A stretch of 64,000 nucleotides of DNA, from contig CABFPE010000117.1 in assembly GCA_900660155.1 (NCBI GenBank), forward strand, positions 333,675 to 397,674, given 5' to 3'. The translations under genes were made by a program, and so were the position numbers. This DNA comes from Hofstenia miamia. Its lineage: Eukaryota > Xenacoelomorpha > Acoela > Hofsteniidae. Below, piece by piece: positions 37,823 to 51,600 of this stretch (the stretch's first letter is position 1; each line of letters begins with the position of its first letter). The notes below the pieces were generated by a model that saw only the letters and a list, made by a program, of their open reading frames with translations, made no database searches and was not told the DNA's origin.

Positions 37823-39412
37823 TGTGTAGCCACTTTTATATTTGCTTGTAATCCAATATTTTCTGATGTAAATGACTTTGAAATTAGCTCCATAGTTTGA
37901 CAATGTGAATTTTCAGTATAAATTCCAATGATATGAAGTTGAAACTTAGTTTAACATATACTTTATAACTACTTTTATATTGTAATATATTTTATCATCA
38001 TAAATCTAATAGTTGCTGATTCATATGGTTTTTAAATTGGAATGTATGCCACTATTTTTAAATTTGTATTTTTAAATTTGAATTTCTGGAAGCCCGGACA
38101 CTGTAATTTTTTAACAGAAAATGTTTTTAATCTTAAATGTATTTCGGGCACGGTGTGAACTATACTTCGACTTTGTAAATGAATATACGATACAAAACTG
38201 CAAATTACAATTGCAGTTTGGGTTATATATAACAAATGAAGTGACTGTAAAACAGTGATGACAGCAAAAATTTTGGCCTTCTAGTCTCCCAGTATCCATT
38301 TTCAATTAAGAAAAGAACGAGAAGAAGAAATTCAAGAAGAACTGAATGCCATGGCATTCGGAGTCTTCGAGAAGTGATACCAAAGATGTTGAGATTCGAA
38401 AAGTTTTTGTATGGTTATATTTTAAAACTAAATAATTTACATAGAAGCATTTTGGGACACCCTGTGTTTTGGATTATCTTTTTGTAGCTTAAGTGAGTAC
38501 CATGCATTGCAAGTTATGGAAAAATTACAGAAAAGGTAGCATGTGTTTATAACCAACAATTTTAAGGAGCTTTTCACTTGGGAGAAAGACACATTTAAAA
38601 GCAAAATTGCAGAATTATTTGTTTGCTTTGCGATCGTAAGTCTTGCAGAAATTGGTGGTGGCCTGCCGTAGTTTATTCATATTCAATGTCCTTCTTGATG
38701 TTCTGTAATGTGAATAAACCAAAACATTAGTTCAATCGCTAGTTGTCAAAACCATGACATGTAACATTAAGATGAGATTTATTCACAGAATAATCGCATC
38801 AAATGCTAAGATTATCTACCTTCTTTTCGCATTTTCTAACAGAGAATGTGCTGATATGGAGCAATTCGTCTACGTGTTGGCAAAGTAGCTTTCTTACAAA
38901 GAAGTATTTCTAGGCAACGCTTAAGTCCAGGATCTATACCCATTCTATTCTGCAAACCCAAACACTTAGTAGTTTACTAGTTTATATTGCAGCTCTGGAC
39001 TCAAACCAGAAGCTGAGATAAAATACTTTTCAGTTATAAATGATTGCCAAACAATTTCCATATTTCTGCTACTGTGCATTCGTTTCTTCAAAAGAAAAAA
39101 CGTTCTTTGCTTCATCAAAATTTGTTTTTAAGCTATCCAGACAATGATAGTTTTGATGATTGCTGTAACTAGTAACTACTGAGAACAGAAAATAACAAAA
39201 TTGAAATATTTTGTAGGAATCACCAATCACAACGATAGTACTCGTTAATTCCTTTGCGTGCGAATAACTAATTATCATCTCCCTTGACAATCGCCAGGTC
39301 GTGAAGCTTTGATTGGAAGGCTTTTATTCAAATAGGCCTGCATCAATACCTCTATCAATAATATTTTATTATTTAGAGTACAGTCTCTTAGTTTTACACA
39401 ACGAGAGCATTT
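37823..39412. other. non-coding stretch
   Basis: No gene is recognised. GGGACACCCTGT at 38454-38465 resembles a mariner terminus, but I found no partner. Confidence 0.4.
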
Positions 39413-39779
39413 ATTTTGTTTGTACAATTAGTGGAGTTTTGCTGAAAATTTCCGCATGGGTAGTAATAGAAATAATCTTTTATTGGCCTGATTAAAACAC
39501 ACAAATGTGTTATCTTGATGTTATCCTGATTTCAGTTTTAGAACATGTTAGATTCGAATGCATCTCAAATACAATTATCTCGGACGGATGAATCTTACGG
39601 CTAACTAAAGACAATTTTATTAAAAAGCTCTGATAATTCTTTATGCACTACTCCATTATTTGATGCAATTGGTCTCAAACTTATGTGATCTTATCTTATG
39701 TAATTTTTTGCTAGTCCACACATATGACATGCAAGTCCACCATTAGATGTGATTAGATTACAAAGCAACTGCAAAAGAC

Positions 39780-40500
39780 ATTCTTTGTGAGCTTCAAGGA
39801 AGCCTTTGTTTATAATTAAATGGTGTTGCTATTGGAAATTGCCTTGCACCAACGCTAGCGAACAACAACATCAACAACAAAAAGACGGTTAATACAGTAG
39901 AAAGTTATAAATAATAAACGATACACAATTACTAGAAAGAACAGGAAGAACATTTAAAATTTACAAAGTAAAAGCAGGGTTTATTAAAATTAAAGCGAAG
40001 ATCAAAATAAGACCACACTAAGAAGTAGAGAGAGGGCTTAAATTGAAAAGAGGATAAGAAAAAGTCTGAGTGGTGAACATTAATCAGGAAGTTGGCAAAG
40101 TAAATAATGCAACTGAAGAAGAACTTGGGAGTCCGTGTTTGAAGAATGTTTGAAGAACATGATGAAAAATAGATCCATTATTTCCTAAAGAAAAGGTAAA
40201 GGCCTTCGGTAGAGGATACAAATCATTATATGTACATATTCGAATGTTGTTAGAATAACGAGTAGTTTGATTATTATAATCGATATGCTGATGATATTTC
40301 TGTTATATCAGAACACAATGTTAAAGACATGATTCCTTCACTGAATTTCATAGACTTCCTCAATTCAACGTACAATCTAAAAAGAAAATAACAAAAAATT
40401 TAACTTCCTTAATATTTGTTTTGAAAGAAATAACAAATTTATTTCATATATTGCAATAAGCCTACGGGTACCTACAAAAATGTACCATCAAAGGTTTATG
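39780..40500 (+). mobile_element. Penelope-like RT fragment, copy 1
   Basis: NGVAIGNCLAPTLANN at 39819-39866 is the Penelope RT motif equivalent to G.PMGSPLSP.LAN. RYADD follows at 40281-40295, with LNFIDFLNSTYN (near 40338) then FNFLNICFERNNKFIS in the order expected for the RT-connector region. Frameshifts separate them. Confidence 0.75.
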
Positions 40501-41106
40501 GTATTTATAACACGTTTTGTCATGTTGTCGAAGTTTTAGTGTTTTTCAGCACTTGGCTACAAATTCATTTCACAGTTAATAAAAAAATTATGCCATGCTA
40601 AACTTTAGGCTCACTGTCTACTATTTTGTAAACTCTGATAGTAATTTTATATAAACACAGTGATTTGCCATGTTGAATTAATTCGAGAATGTTTAANATT
40701 TTGTTTGTACAATTAGTGGAGTTTTGCTGAAAATTTCCGCATGGGTAGTAATAGAAATAATCTTTTATTGGCCTGATTAAAACACACAAATTTGTTATCT
40801 TGATGTTATCCTGATTTCAGTTTTAGAATGAAATCGAACATGTTAGATTCGAATGCATCTCAAATACAATTATCTCGGCCGGATGAATCTTACGGCTAAC
40901 TATAGCACAGAAACTGCTTCCTGTTTAAAACTAAAGACAATTTTATTAAAAAGTTCTGATAATTCTTTATGCACTACTCCATGATTTGATGCAATTGGTC
41001 TCAAACTTATGTGATCTTATCTTATGTAATTTTTTGCTAGTCCACACATATGACATGCAAGTCCACCATTAGATGTGATTAGATTACAAAGCAAGCTGCA
41101 AAAGAC

Positions 41107-41840
41107 ATTCTTTGTGAGCTTCAAGGAAGCCTTTGTTTATAATTAAATGGTGTTGCTATTGGAAATTGCCTTGCACCAACGCTAGCGAACAACAACAACC
41201 ACAAGCAACATCAACAACAAAAAGACGGTTAATACAGTAGAAAGTTATAAATAATAAACGATACACAATTACTAGAAAGAACAGGAAGAACATTTAAAAT
41301 TTACAAAGTAAAAGCAGGGTTTATTAAAATTAAAGCGAAGATCAAAATAAGACCACACTAAGAAGTAGAGAGAGGGCTTAAATTGAAAAGAGGATAAGAA
41401 AAAGTCTGAGTGGTGAACATTAATCAGGAAGTTGGCAAAGTAAATAATGCAACTGAAGAAGAACTTGGGAGTCCGTGTTTGAAGAAAGACAATAGAACAT
41501 CATGAAAAATAGATCCATTATTTCCTAAAGAAAAGGTAAAGGCCTTCGGTAGAGGATACAAATCATTATATGTACATATTCGAATGTTGTTAGAATAACG
41601 AGTAGTTTGATTATTATAATCGATATGCTGATGATATTTCTGTTATATCAGAACACAATGTTAAAGACATGATTCCTTCACTGAATTTCATAGACTTCCT
41701 CAATTCAACGTACAATCTAAAAAGAAAATAACAAAAAATTTAACTTCCTTAATATTTGTTTTGAAAGAAATAACAAATTCATTTCATGTATTGCAATAAG
41801 CCTACGGGTACCTACAAAAATGTACCATCAAAGGTTTATG
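41107..41840 (+). mobile_element. Penelope-like RT fragment, copy 2 (same insertion, duplicated)
   Basis: The same motifs as the first copy, at 41146 (NGVAIGNC) and 41621-41635 (RYADD), lie inside the second half of the N-joined duplication. It is not an independent insertion. Confidence 0.75.
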
Positions 41841-42036
41841 GTATTTATAACACGTTTTGTCATGTTGTCGAAGTTTTAGTGTTTTTCAGCACTTGGCTAC
41901 AAATTCATTTCACAGTTAATAAAAAAATTATGCCATGCTAAACTTTAGGCTCACTGTCTACTATTTTGTAAACTCTGATAGTAATTTTATATAAACACAG
42001 TGATTTGCCATGCTGAATTAATTCGAGAATGTTTAA

Positions 42037-42331
42037 CACAATTGAGTTACTCGGATCTGGCCAAGCGCCTATAAGTTAACGAGTTTGTACGCATTATTAC
42101 AATTCCTTCAAATAAGAGAATCGTCCAATCGCATTTCGACTGACAGCGATTGGCTCGCTTTCAACTAATCATACTGTGACTAGGACTCCAATAAAGTTTT
42201 AGTTGAACGTGTTAACCCGTGTTAGCTTTAACCGCGCTGTGTTTTCTCACCAATCCCTGTTACTGATCAAGCACATCTCTGTGATTGAGAGGTACATTTA
42301 ACTAGAACTTAAATCTAACGTTAACATAACA
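42037..42331 (+). promoter_or_regulatory. probable promoter / 5' UTR of qki/how
   Basis: This less AT-rich stretch lies between the duplication and the start codon. CTATAAG at 42069-42075 is a candidate TATA box, which would put transcription start near 42100 and give a roughly 230-nt leader. The position is inferred; no initiator consensus is convincing. Confidence 0.3.
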
Positions 42332-42614
42332 ATGACCATGACCGGATCTCCACAGCCACTCACCGACCCCAATCTTCCAACACCCTCCGCAGCTCAAATT
42401 CAAAACTTTGCTGCTCAATTCATGCAGCAACATCATATGCACGACGCTGCTGTCCCCGGTGCCTATAAACTACCAGTTGGAACCAGCACAAATGGCTCAT
42501 TGGCGAATAATGCAGTTAGTCTGGCGGACTACTTCAACCAGTTGATGAGAGACAAAAAATACTTGCAGATGATGCCAAATCTTTTTCTACACGTCGAGCG
42601 ACTTTTAGAAGACG
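42332..42614 (+). CDS. qki/how: qki/how exon 1 (N-terminus, Qua1)
   Basis: Residues 1-94 and one base of codon 95. Two ATGs in frame (MTM) start it; the first is chosen. A Pro/Gln/Ala-rich leader precedes Qua1. The donor is GACG|GTAATT. Read-through of the donor meets a stop at 42712. Confidence 0.93.
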
Positions 42615-45600
42615 GTAATTTTTCTATTCAATTCTCGACGTTAAAAAATTATTACATTCTTATACTTTCCCCTATCAAATTTTTTAAAACAAATAATCAA
42701 AAAAAATATTAATCCTTTAGGCCAAATTTAATCATAGTCTCTTATAATAATCCTCCTTAAATATTGGTTTAAAATTAAATTTCTGATTGATTGCTGCGTG
42801 GCTTAAGTTAAGTACATGGTGTAGAGATATCTGCGTCTCTTTGGTAATTTAATCTTCGGTTTTGAAAGTAACCAAAAGGGTTTGGCAATCAACGCAGCAG
42901 ATGTTGAATTCCTTTCTGTTTATTGCAAACGATTCGTGATCTCACTTGTCGCAATTGACTTTCTTGTACAAATATTTCGCATATTTCTGTATTTATTTAA
43001 ATTATTTCATCTCAGTACACAGTTAATTGTTTTTTAATATTTTTTTAAATTTATAGCTTATTGGATAGTTTTTCAACTACAATGCAAGTAATATCTATAT
43101 TCATATATCAACCAGACAATTATACTCCAAGTATCGAAGACACCTTTTAATTTTCAGAATTTGCTAATTTTTGCAAAAATAGAATGTATGAGTTACTTTG
43201 TATTCTTTTAAATTTTGTTAGTTTGTCCTAGTTTTTAGACTACTATAGTATTTGCATACATTTAGACATGTGCAGTAGAAATTCTATTGGATTTTATATT
43301 TTCATTTCCAACCTAACCTCACATATGGTGTTGTTAATGAGTGAGATTCGGGTCTGAGCTTTTACGTTAGAAATTCGTTCGCATGAAAGTCTATTTAAGT
43401 CAATCAAAGTTAGCTATTGCTTTAATAATTTTGGATGAATAAAAAATGTATGGAAATTTAGATGATGCCTAACGAATGTTTTCTATTTTTTATCTAGAGC
43501 TTTTACGCCTATGTTGATATGATGTGCAATGAACTTGGGATTTGATAATAACAAGCAGTCTTGTGATTCATGGGGATTCTGAAACAGTGGTGTTTCTTAC
43601 TTTGATAAGGGAGGTCAGGTCACTGATTGTTTGCATTCAGCCTGGGAATTGTTTACCTTGCAATTACACTAGCTAGGAACCGTGTTTATATTAAACCGTT
43701 GTTGCTTTTCTAAATTAGTTTTGCTTTCTGTTTACGTGGTTGTTCTCGTTTTTCTTTAGTTAAATTGTCATCAAACAAATCTCTCGTTAGCTTTAGTCAA
43801 TCGAATTTTGAATTTCAGAAAGTCATATTTTAAGTTTTCTATTATATAAACGCCTTATCTTAGTTTATCATATTGAAAACAATTTACTCACACATAAACA
43901 CATAGAAAATGTACGAATTTCACCATTTTCACTAGAACATGACATTTCCGAGTGTGCATTCCCATTTCAAGATCTTTAGTTATTTCCAAGAACCCTCGAG
44001 AACATCATATCCGCGCAGTTATATTTGCAGTATTTTTTGATAACGTATAATTATAATTACCATAATTTTAAGATTTTAAGAATGTAAAATTCTTGATTAA
44101 ATTGTAAATCGTGCATTCCATGTGTTTTGCCTCTTTAAATGCAGTACGTCATTACGTGTCCAATTATTCAATCGAAATTTGCATGGAAATTATTTTTGAC
44201 AGTAATGGAAGTTGACAGCTCGTTTTATGTCGCGCGCAGAATATAAAGTACACACCATTTAAATTCTTAGCATGTCAGACCAAAATCAATTGAAAATATA
44301 AAATACATTTTAAAACCGCATTTCAAATAACAACCAGTACAGGGACTAATTTAACAATTCTTTTCTATAAATAAATATTTGGCCAAAAGTTTCCAAATAT
44401 CCAAATACGATTGAAACATGTTTCGAATAACGAATCACATAGTTAGTCTTTATTCATCTAGCCCTTGATCTTGAATGTGAAATCAACGAGTTATTAAATT
44501 AGAACTCTTTTGTGGAAATCAATTTTTCATTTGGAAATCAATGCTTTTTGATTTTGATGGAAGATCAGTGAATTTTAGGCATTTATGTCTTTAAAATATT
44601 TTTTATATTTGTTGATAGTGTCAAATTAGGGAATTTTTTTTAAGAAAAAAGCTTTTCAAATGTCGTCTGGATGAACGTGAATTCCTAGATGTGTAACATG
44701 CAATCTCTCAAGAATAGTTTGTAAAATTACAATTGAAATGTAATAAAGATTTTTTATTTGCAAATCAACATTTTTTCCTTTGATGGACGATAAGTAAATG
44801 AGAAGTGAATTGTAATCACCCAATGTGAATATTCTTTAAGGATTTTAAGCATTAATATTTTTATAACATTTTTTATATTTTACTTACACCGGCTGATAAG
44901 GGGATTTTTTTGAAATATTGTCTGAATTACAATAATTTATGTAAATGTTTATTGTTTTTTGGAAAGTCGTGATTTCAAATTGAAGGAATCAACGTTCAGA
45001 ATTTTATTACACATTAAAATAATAATAATAATAATAAACTTGAAGTACTAGTTATGTAACAAGTACAGTTACTCCGGATAGTTTGTACAGTAATAATGGG
45101 AGTTAAATATAATACAGCTACAATGCGTGCACACAATTACAAGATGTTAAATTAAATAAGCTTTTAAAAATGCATGTTCCATTTACACTTGCAAATTTCT
45201 CTGATAGAAAATTTGTATGCTATCTACAATCTCTTGAATCCATCAGCATCATTTGAATTTATTTGTTCACGTGATTGCTACACCAGTATATTGTTGAGGT
45301 AATTATCGTAAATTTTCGTCCCATAAAACAAGTCATGGTGACCAATTAGTGATCGTATTGTCCTTCTGCCATAAAACACTCATTTTAGTGTTCTATTTGA
45401 TATTGAAAAGAAAAATCTGTCAACATATTTCTAAGAGCAAATATTTCAATTTGGCCGTGGGCCCTGCGTTTATTATACTCTGTTGATTGAATGGATTTGC
45501 CAAAACATTTTAATATTTCGCTATTGATCTTATGAATTATTTCTTTAGGCAATACTGTAACTATACTATAACGACATTTGATATATAACAGTAATTGCAC

Positions 45601-48600
45601 NACAATTCTTTTCTATAAATAAATATTTGGCCAAAAGTTTCCAAATATCCAAATACGATTGAAACATGTTTCGAATAACGAATCACATAGTTAGTCTTTA
45701 TTCATCTAGCCCTTGATCTTGAATGTGAAATCAACGAGTTATTAAATTAGAACTCTTTTGTGGAAATCAATTTTTCATTTGGAAATCAATGCTTTTTGAT
45801 TTTGATGGAAGATCAGTGAATTTTAGGCATTTATGTCTTTAAAATATTTTTTATATTTGTTGATAGTGTCAAATTAGGGAATTTTTTTTAAGAAAAAAGC
45901 TTTTCAAATGTCGTCTGGATGAACGTGAATTCCTAGATGTGTAACATGCAATCTCTCAAGAATAGTTTGTAAAATTACAATTGAAATGTAATAAAGATTT
46001 TTTATTTGCAAATCAACATTTTTTCCTTTGATGGACGATAAGTAAATGAGAAGTGAATTGTAATCACCCAATGTGAATATTCTTTAAGGATTTTAAGCAT
46101 TAATATTTTTATAACATTTTTTATATTTTACTTACACCGGCTGATAAGGAGATTTTTTTGAAATATTGTCTGAATTACAATAATTTATGTAAATGTTTAT
46201 TGTTTTTTGGAAAGTCGTGATTTCAAATTGAAGGAATCAACGTTCAGAATTTTATTACACATTAAAATAATAATAATAATAAACTTGAAGTACTAGTTAT
46301 GTAACAAGTACAGTTACTCCGGATAGTTTGTACAGTAATAATGGGAGTTAAATATAATACAGCTACAATGCGTGCACACAATTACAAGATGTTAAATTAA
46401 ATAAGCTTTTAAAAATGCATGTTCCATTTACACTTGCAAATTTCTCTGATAGAAAATTTGTATGCTATCTACAATCTCTTGAATCCATCAGCATCATTTG
46501 AATTTATTTGTTCACGTGATTGCTACACCAGTATATTGTTGAGGTAATTATCGTAAATTTTCGTCCCATAAAACAAGTCATGGTGACCAATTAGTGATCG
46601 TATTGTCCTTCTGCCATAAAACACTCATTTTAGTGTTCTATTTGATATTGAAAAGAAAAATCTGTCAACATATTTCTAAGAGCAAATATTTCAATTTGGC
46701 CGTGGGCCCTGCGTTTATTATACTCTGTTGATTGAATGGATTTGCCAAAACATTTTAATATTTCGCTATTGATCTTATGAATTATTTCTTTAGGCAATAC
46801 TGTAACTATACTATAACGACATTTGATATATAACAGTAATTGCACAAATCTCATTTTTCGTGTTTCCATTAAAATTATTGTTTTAATTTTCTCATTTTTT
46901 GTATTTTGTGTATTATTGAACTGCATAAAATCACGGCATAGAATGACTGAATTAAGTTCAATTTTTTGGTTTATATACTTTGAATGAAACAGAAAATTCC
47001 AGCTAGTTTTAGTTAATAATTCAACCAGCACTGCTTCAAATAAAAAAATCATTAATAATCTCAGACGTTAGGTATTTAAAAAATTTTTTTTCTCAATCTA
47101 AGCTTTTACAAATAATTATATACATTTAGAAATAAACAAAGTAAAGACTTTATTATGCAGTGCCAGTGATAGAAAAAATCTTGATCTTCCTGATGCCAAA
47201 GGACCAGTGGTTACCTTAACAGAAAAAATATTTGTGCCTATTGACAAACATCCAAATGTAATTATAGGCTTTGGAATGTAGCAGCTTAATATTAGTTTTT
47301 AGTTTAATTTTGTTGGAAGGATTCTGGGCCCCCAGGGGACCACGGCTAAAGACACAGAGTACTACACTGGGTGCAAGATCATGGTGCGTGGAGAGGGTTC
47401 AATGAGAGATCGCAAAAAGGTAGTTTATTTTATTAATTATGATTTTGCCCCTCTTCTGCTATTGTTCTATGCATAAATAGCTGTTAAGCATTTCCAAATA
47501 CTTCTACTGATACCGAACAAATACCTAAGATGTACATATAATTCTATTTATAATTCATCAAATATGTTATATGTCATTTCTTTGCAACCCCAAATGTTTT
47601 CTTCAACAAATCTTGATTTTATATAAGTATGCTTGTCTATAGTGGTGGAAGTTTTGATTTAATTACTGATTAATAATTGACAGAACGTGACATGCCTACA
47701 ACATGGATTAGGATCATTTATATTTTGTGATAAATGAAGATTTTGAGCCATGAAAAATGAACTAAATTAGATTTATGCATAGAGACCTGCAATTTGGCGA
47801 AAAGGCCAACACAATATCCTAATGAGACCAAGCCACAAAATTACGGTGCAGGTCAAGTAGATTAACTTATTTTTTTAAACTTTTTTTAGCTTGTTTTATT
47901 CCGTTTTTTCACGCTCATTTCAAATATGAAATTTTTAAATGCGACAAACAATTTATTGAGTTATTTAAGTGAATATTTCAAGTAATTTATCTACAAAATT
48001 ATTAACACTCTTGTTATTGTATACAATGAGGTTAAATTAACAACAAAAATGATATCAATAATTATTGTAATGAAATGACTCGTCCTCATTAGGGAATGCT
48101 TTATTCAAATCAAATATACATGGAGAATAATTTAATAATATTTTGTGATTAATCACACAGGATGGTGTTTTGTGTCTTAATTACAATCAATTGTGCAAAC
48201 AAACATCGTTGCTAAATTATTCCTATCATCTGCAACAGCAAATGGTGGCTTTTGGACCTGCGCTACCCTTATTATTTCAGGTAAAATTAATTTTTTCTTT
48301 ATTGGATATACCCAATGCACTTTGGTGACAGAACCTATAGACATTGGTGCATTAAAGAGAGCAATTTGTTGTAGGCGTTTATGTAATTTGCAACCTTTAA
48401 CCTCTTCACGTGATAGGTATGTTTGGATAGATATGTTTGGTGGTGTATTTATCGAAATTGTAAAAAATGGGTGTCTATAAGGCGCGGATAATTGTTTGAA
48501 GGAAGACCACTTACGCTTAAGAAGATTCTGAGTTTTATCTTGGGATGAAGCAACAAAATGGGAGTTCAATGTGCAGTGGGAATTCTGGATCTACAAACAC

Positions 48601-51600
48601 TCTATATATAATTGATTGGTATAAGACTATTCGTGTTGTATATGCACGCCGGCTTTTAGCAAGACAGGATTTGCTCATTTTTAGAGGTGAAGGCATTGTT
48701 GTTCAAATTGATGAATGTTTAGTAGCCAGGAGGAAATTTCATCGTGAACGACGTATTCCAGTATAATGGTTAATTGGTGTATATGACAGTGAACAAAGAA
48801 CTGGTTAATAGTAGGAACGCAGTAACACTTGTTCCCGTAATCTGATAGTATGTAAAACCACGTACGGTGATTTAGTCACATTGCTCATTTTTAGAGGTGA
48901 AGGCATTGTTGTTCAAATTGATGAATGTTTAGTAGCCAGGAGGAAATTTCATCGTGAACGACGTATTCCAGTATAATGGTTAATTGGTGTATATGACAGT
49001 GAACAAAGAACTGGTTAATAGTAGGAACGCAGTAACACTTGTTCCCGTAATCTGATAGTATGTAAAACCACGTACGGTGATTTAGTCACATCGATGGCCT
49101 GCATGTAACCACTTGTCCAAGTTGCCACTATATCTCCACCAAACTGTTAATCATTCCTGCTACTTTGTACATCCTACATCTCAAGTATGCACGAACGCGG
49201 TTGAAGGTTTATGGTCTAAATTAAAAAAAGGAACGAAGTATTGTGGCATGCAACAAATCACCCGAAGAGATCATTGATGAGTTCATGTGACAAGAAAGAT
49301 TTGGTAAGCCAGAGAACCATGATATCTTCAATTGTTGAATATCATTCATCTACATATTATTTTTGTTTTGAATGATTTCAATGTTATTTGTCGTTGTTTA
49401 CTTTTTATGCTAGCCATATATAATAATTATTTAATAATGTATAGCAAATTTTTGACGAAACTTAAAATATTCACTCAAATAACTCAATAAACAATTGTTT
49501 GTCGCCTTTCTATGTATTTGAAATGAGCTTGAAAAATTAAACAAAACAAGCTGTAAACAATTTTAAAAAATACGTTGATTTACTTGACCTGCATCCAAAA
49601 ATGAAAAAATAGGTCCAAATAACCAAACCCAATTTAAAATGAAAAATGGCTAAAGGCCAGTGAGTCGACACTGCCTATAGAGTGACTACGGGTACCCGAT
49701 AAACCCGACCCGATTTCGGGTAGGGTACGTGTATTAAATTGTCAAGTCGAGCTCGGGTACAAAGATTAGATTGATTATTAAAAAATGCTGAAGTAAATCA
49801 TACTTGATTTGAGAAAGATCCAAAACATTAAATTAAGTAATACGAATGAATTACTGTTTCCCTTCAGAAAATGATTGATGTTAATGATCATTTGATTGGA
49901 TAAAGATCCACAACGTCAAATTAAATTCAACATTTCGGGCCCGGTTATTGAATTTTCGGGTCGCCTCGGGTAGTAAATATTATGATCGGGTTGGGTTCGG
50001 GTACATTTTTACCTCATATTGTCACTCTCTAACACTGCCCACTAGCTTTGTGCGTATATACGTGGAGTAAACAAATGAGCATAAGTAGTTGAAGAAGAAA
50101 TGTATTCCTTTACTAATCATAAGTAATAATATTGCATTGAAAGTTTCCATGTAAATTATTTTTTACTTTGTATATAATTGTTTTGCTTTTTTACTCTTCG
50201 TCTTAATTTGAGTTTAATGAAGTCAAAAGGATAAGTAATTTGCAAAGCACGCGGAATTTTACAATGATTAGCTTGAAACTAGAAATGGACGCAAGTTTCA
50301 ATCGTTTGAATTGTTGACATGGTAAAACTAGTAGCGGTGCAGACAAAATCGGGAAGAATAAACGTCGTCACCGCGTTTATTATGCTTCGCATGTGATTTT
50401 AATGGACTTGTTAAATCAATTGCTTACACACTCCAATGAGCAATTGGCATCTGCAATCAAAAAATGAATCATCCAATTATACATACAGAGAGAAAGTCAG
50501 TCTTTAATTACGAAATTCATGAATCCAAGTATGTACATATTTCCATATGTAAAGCATATGAACATGTAAATTGAATTTTTACTAGCATACCACGGAAACT
50601 ATACCTGTACACAACTGTTGATAAATCAGTAGTCTACACATAACTTGCACAAGCTGGGCTACTTTCCTTAGTGTATAAAAAATATAAATATATAAATAAT
50701 AGCTGTAGTATATATTTCATAGCAATGATTGTAATATTGTAGTACAGATGGTAGATTTGGCATTCTTTTGAGGCAATCTCTGTCGGGCTTGCTCGGATCT
50801 ATCCAAATATGAAAAGGCAAATAGGACTCTGTCCCCTTACCCATGCTCCAGCAGTCCACAATGCGGTTCATATGCAATTGGGATTCAATTCCAATGTTGT
50901 AAAAGTCACAAAGCTAAATAATTTTCGATTTTATTCATCCATAAATCTTGTGTGGCATTGTAAGAGCCGTGTTATTGAATTTTAAAGAATTTTAATGGCT
51001 TTGATTGATAAAACAACTAAATTTACGATCTCTCCCTCGTGCCGCCGCAGTCAATTTATGAAACGATCAATGCCTCTTTTGTTTTGCCATTTGGCAGCGC
51101 ATTATTTTACGGATTATTCCAAAGACTGTTTGTACATAATATATTAAAATAAATGCCGTTATTTTACAAAATATCTCTCTTAAAACATCTCTCGCCTAAA
51201 AAGCGCGTTTAACAAACATTTAAATTAAAATCATATGTCATTTAGTGAAATTTCTAAAATTATTGCGACATAAATATCGTAGTGTGTGATTTTTATATCA
51301 TATTTTGGAGAAATATTTCAATTTGGGAGTTTTAACATTGAATTAGAGGATCGCGTGAATAATTGTAATTTGATACCCTTCCCAAGCACTGTTAATTTTG
51401 CGTCTTTCTACTCAACACTTATTGTCGGTGTTCAGGGAAATTCGATATTCGCTCTTTGAAAATTGTTTTAAATTATAGTACTAATTTAGTAGTAATCAAA
51501 AGCCGCGCTCCGGTTTTGACATGTTAGTCAATACAAACTTACAGCAACATTAATTATCCTCAAATTTCTTATCGCGTAGGTCACCGTGGGTCGCTGTTAT

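Larger units (their letters stand above)
39413..42036. repeat. about 1.3-kb head-to-tail duplication joined by one N
   Basis: Copy 1 is 39413-40696 (1284 bp) and copy 2 is 40698-42036 (1339 bp), with a single N at 40697. The copies are nearly identical but differ by several indels (about 10, 31 and 13 bases extra in copy 2) and a short substituted stretch near 40140/41480. This pattern suits two alleles placed side by side. Confidence 0.95.

Noticed and set aside
38454-38465. GGGACACCCTGT resembling a mariner terminus
   Set aside because: No inverted partner or TA-bounded element could be found.
48177-48569. 130-codon minus-strand frame
   Set aside because: It lies antisense within the Merlin element, whose diagnostic motifs are on the plus strand.
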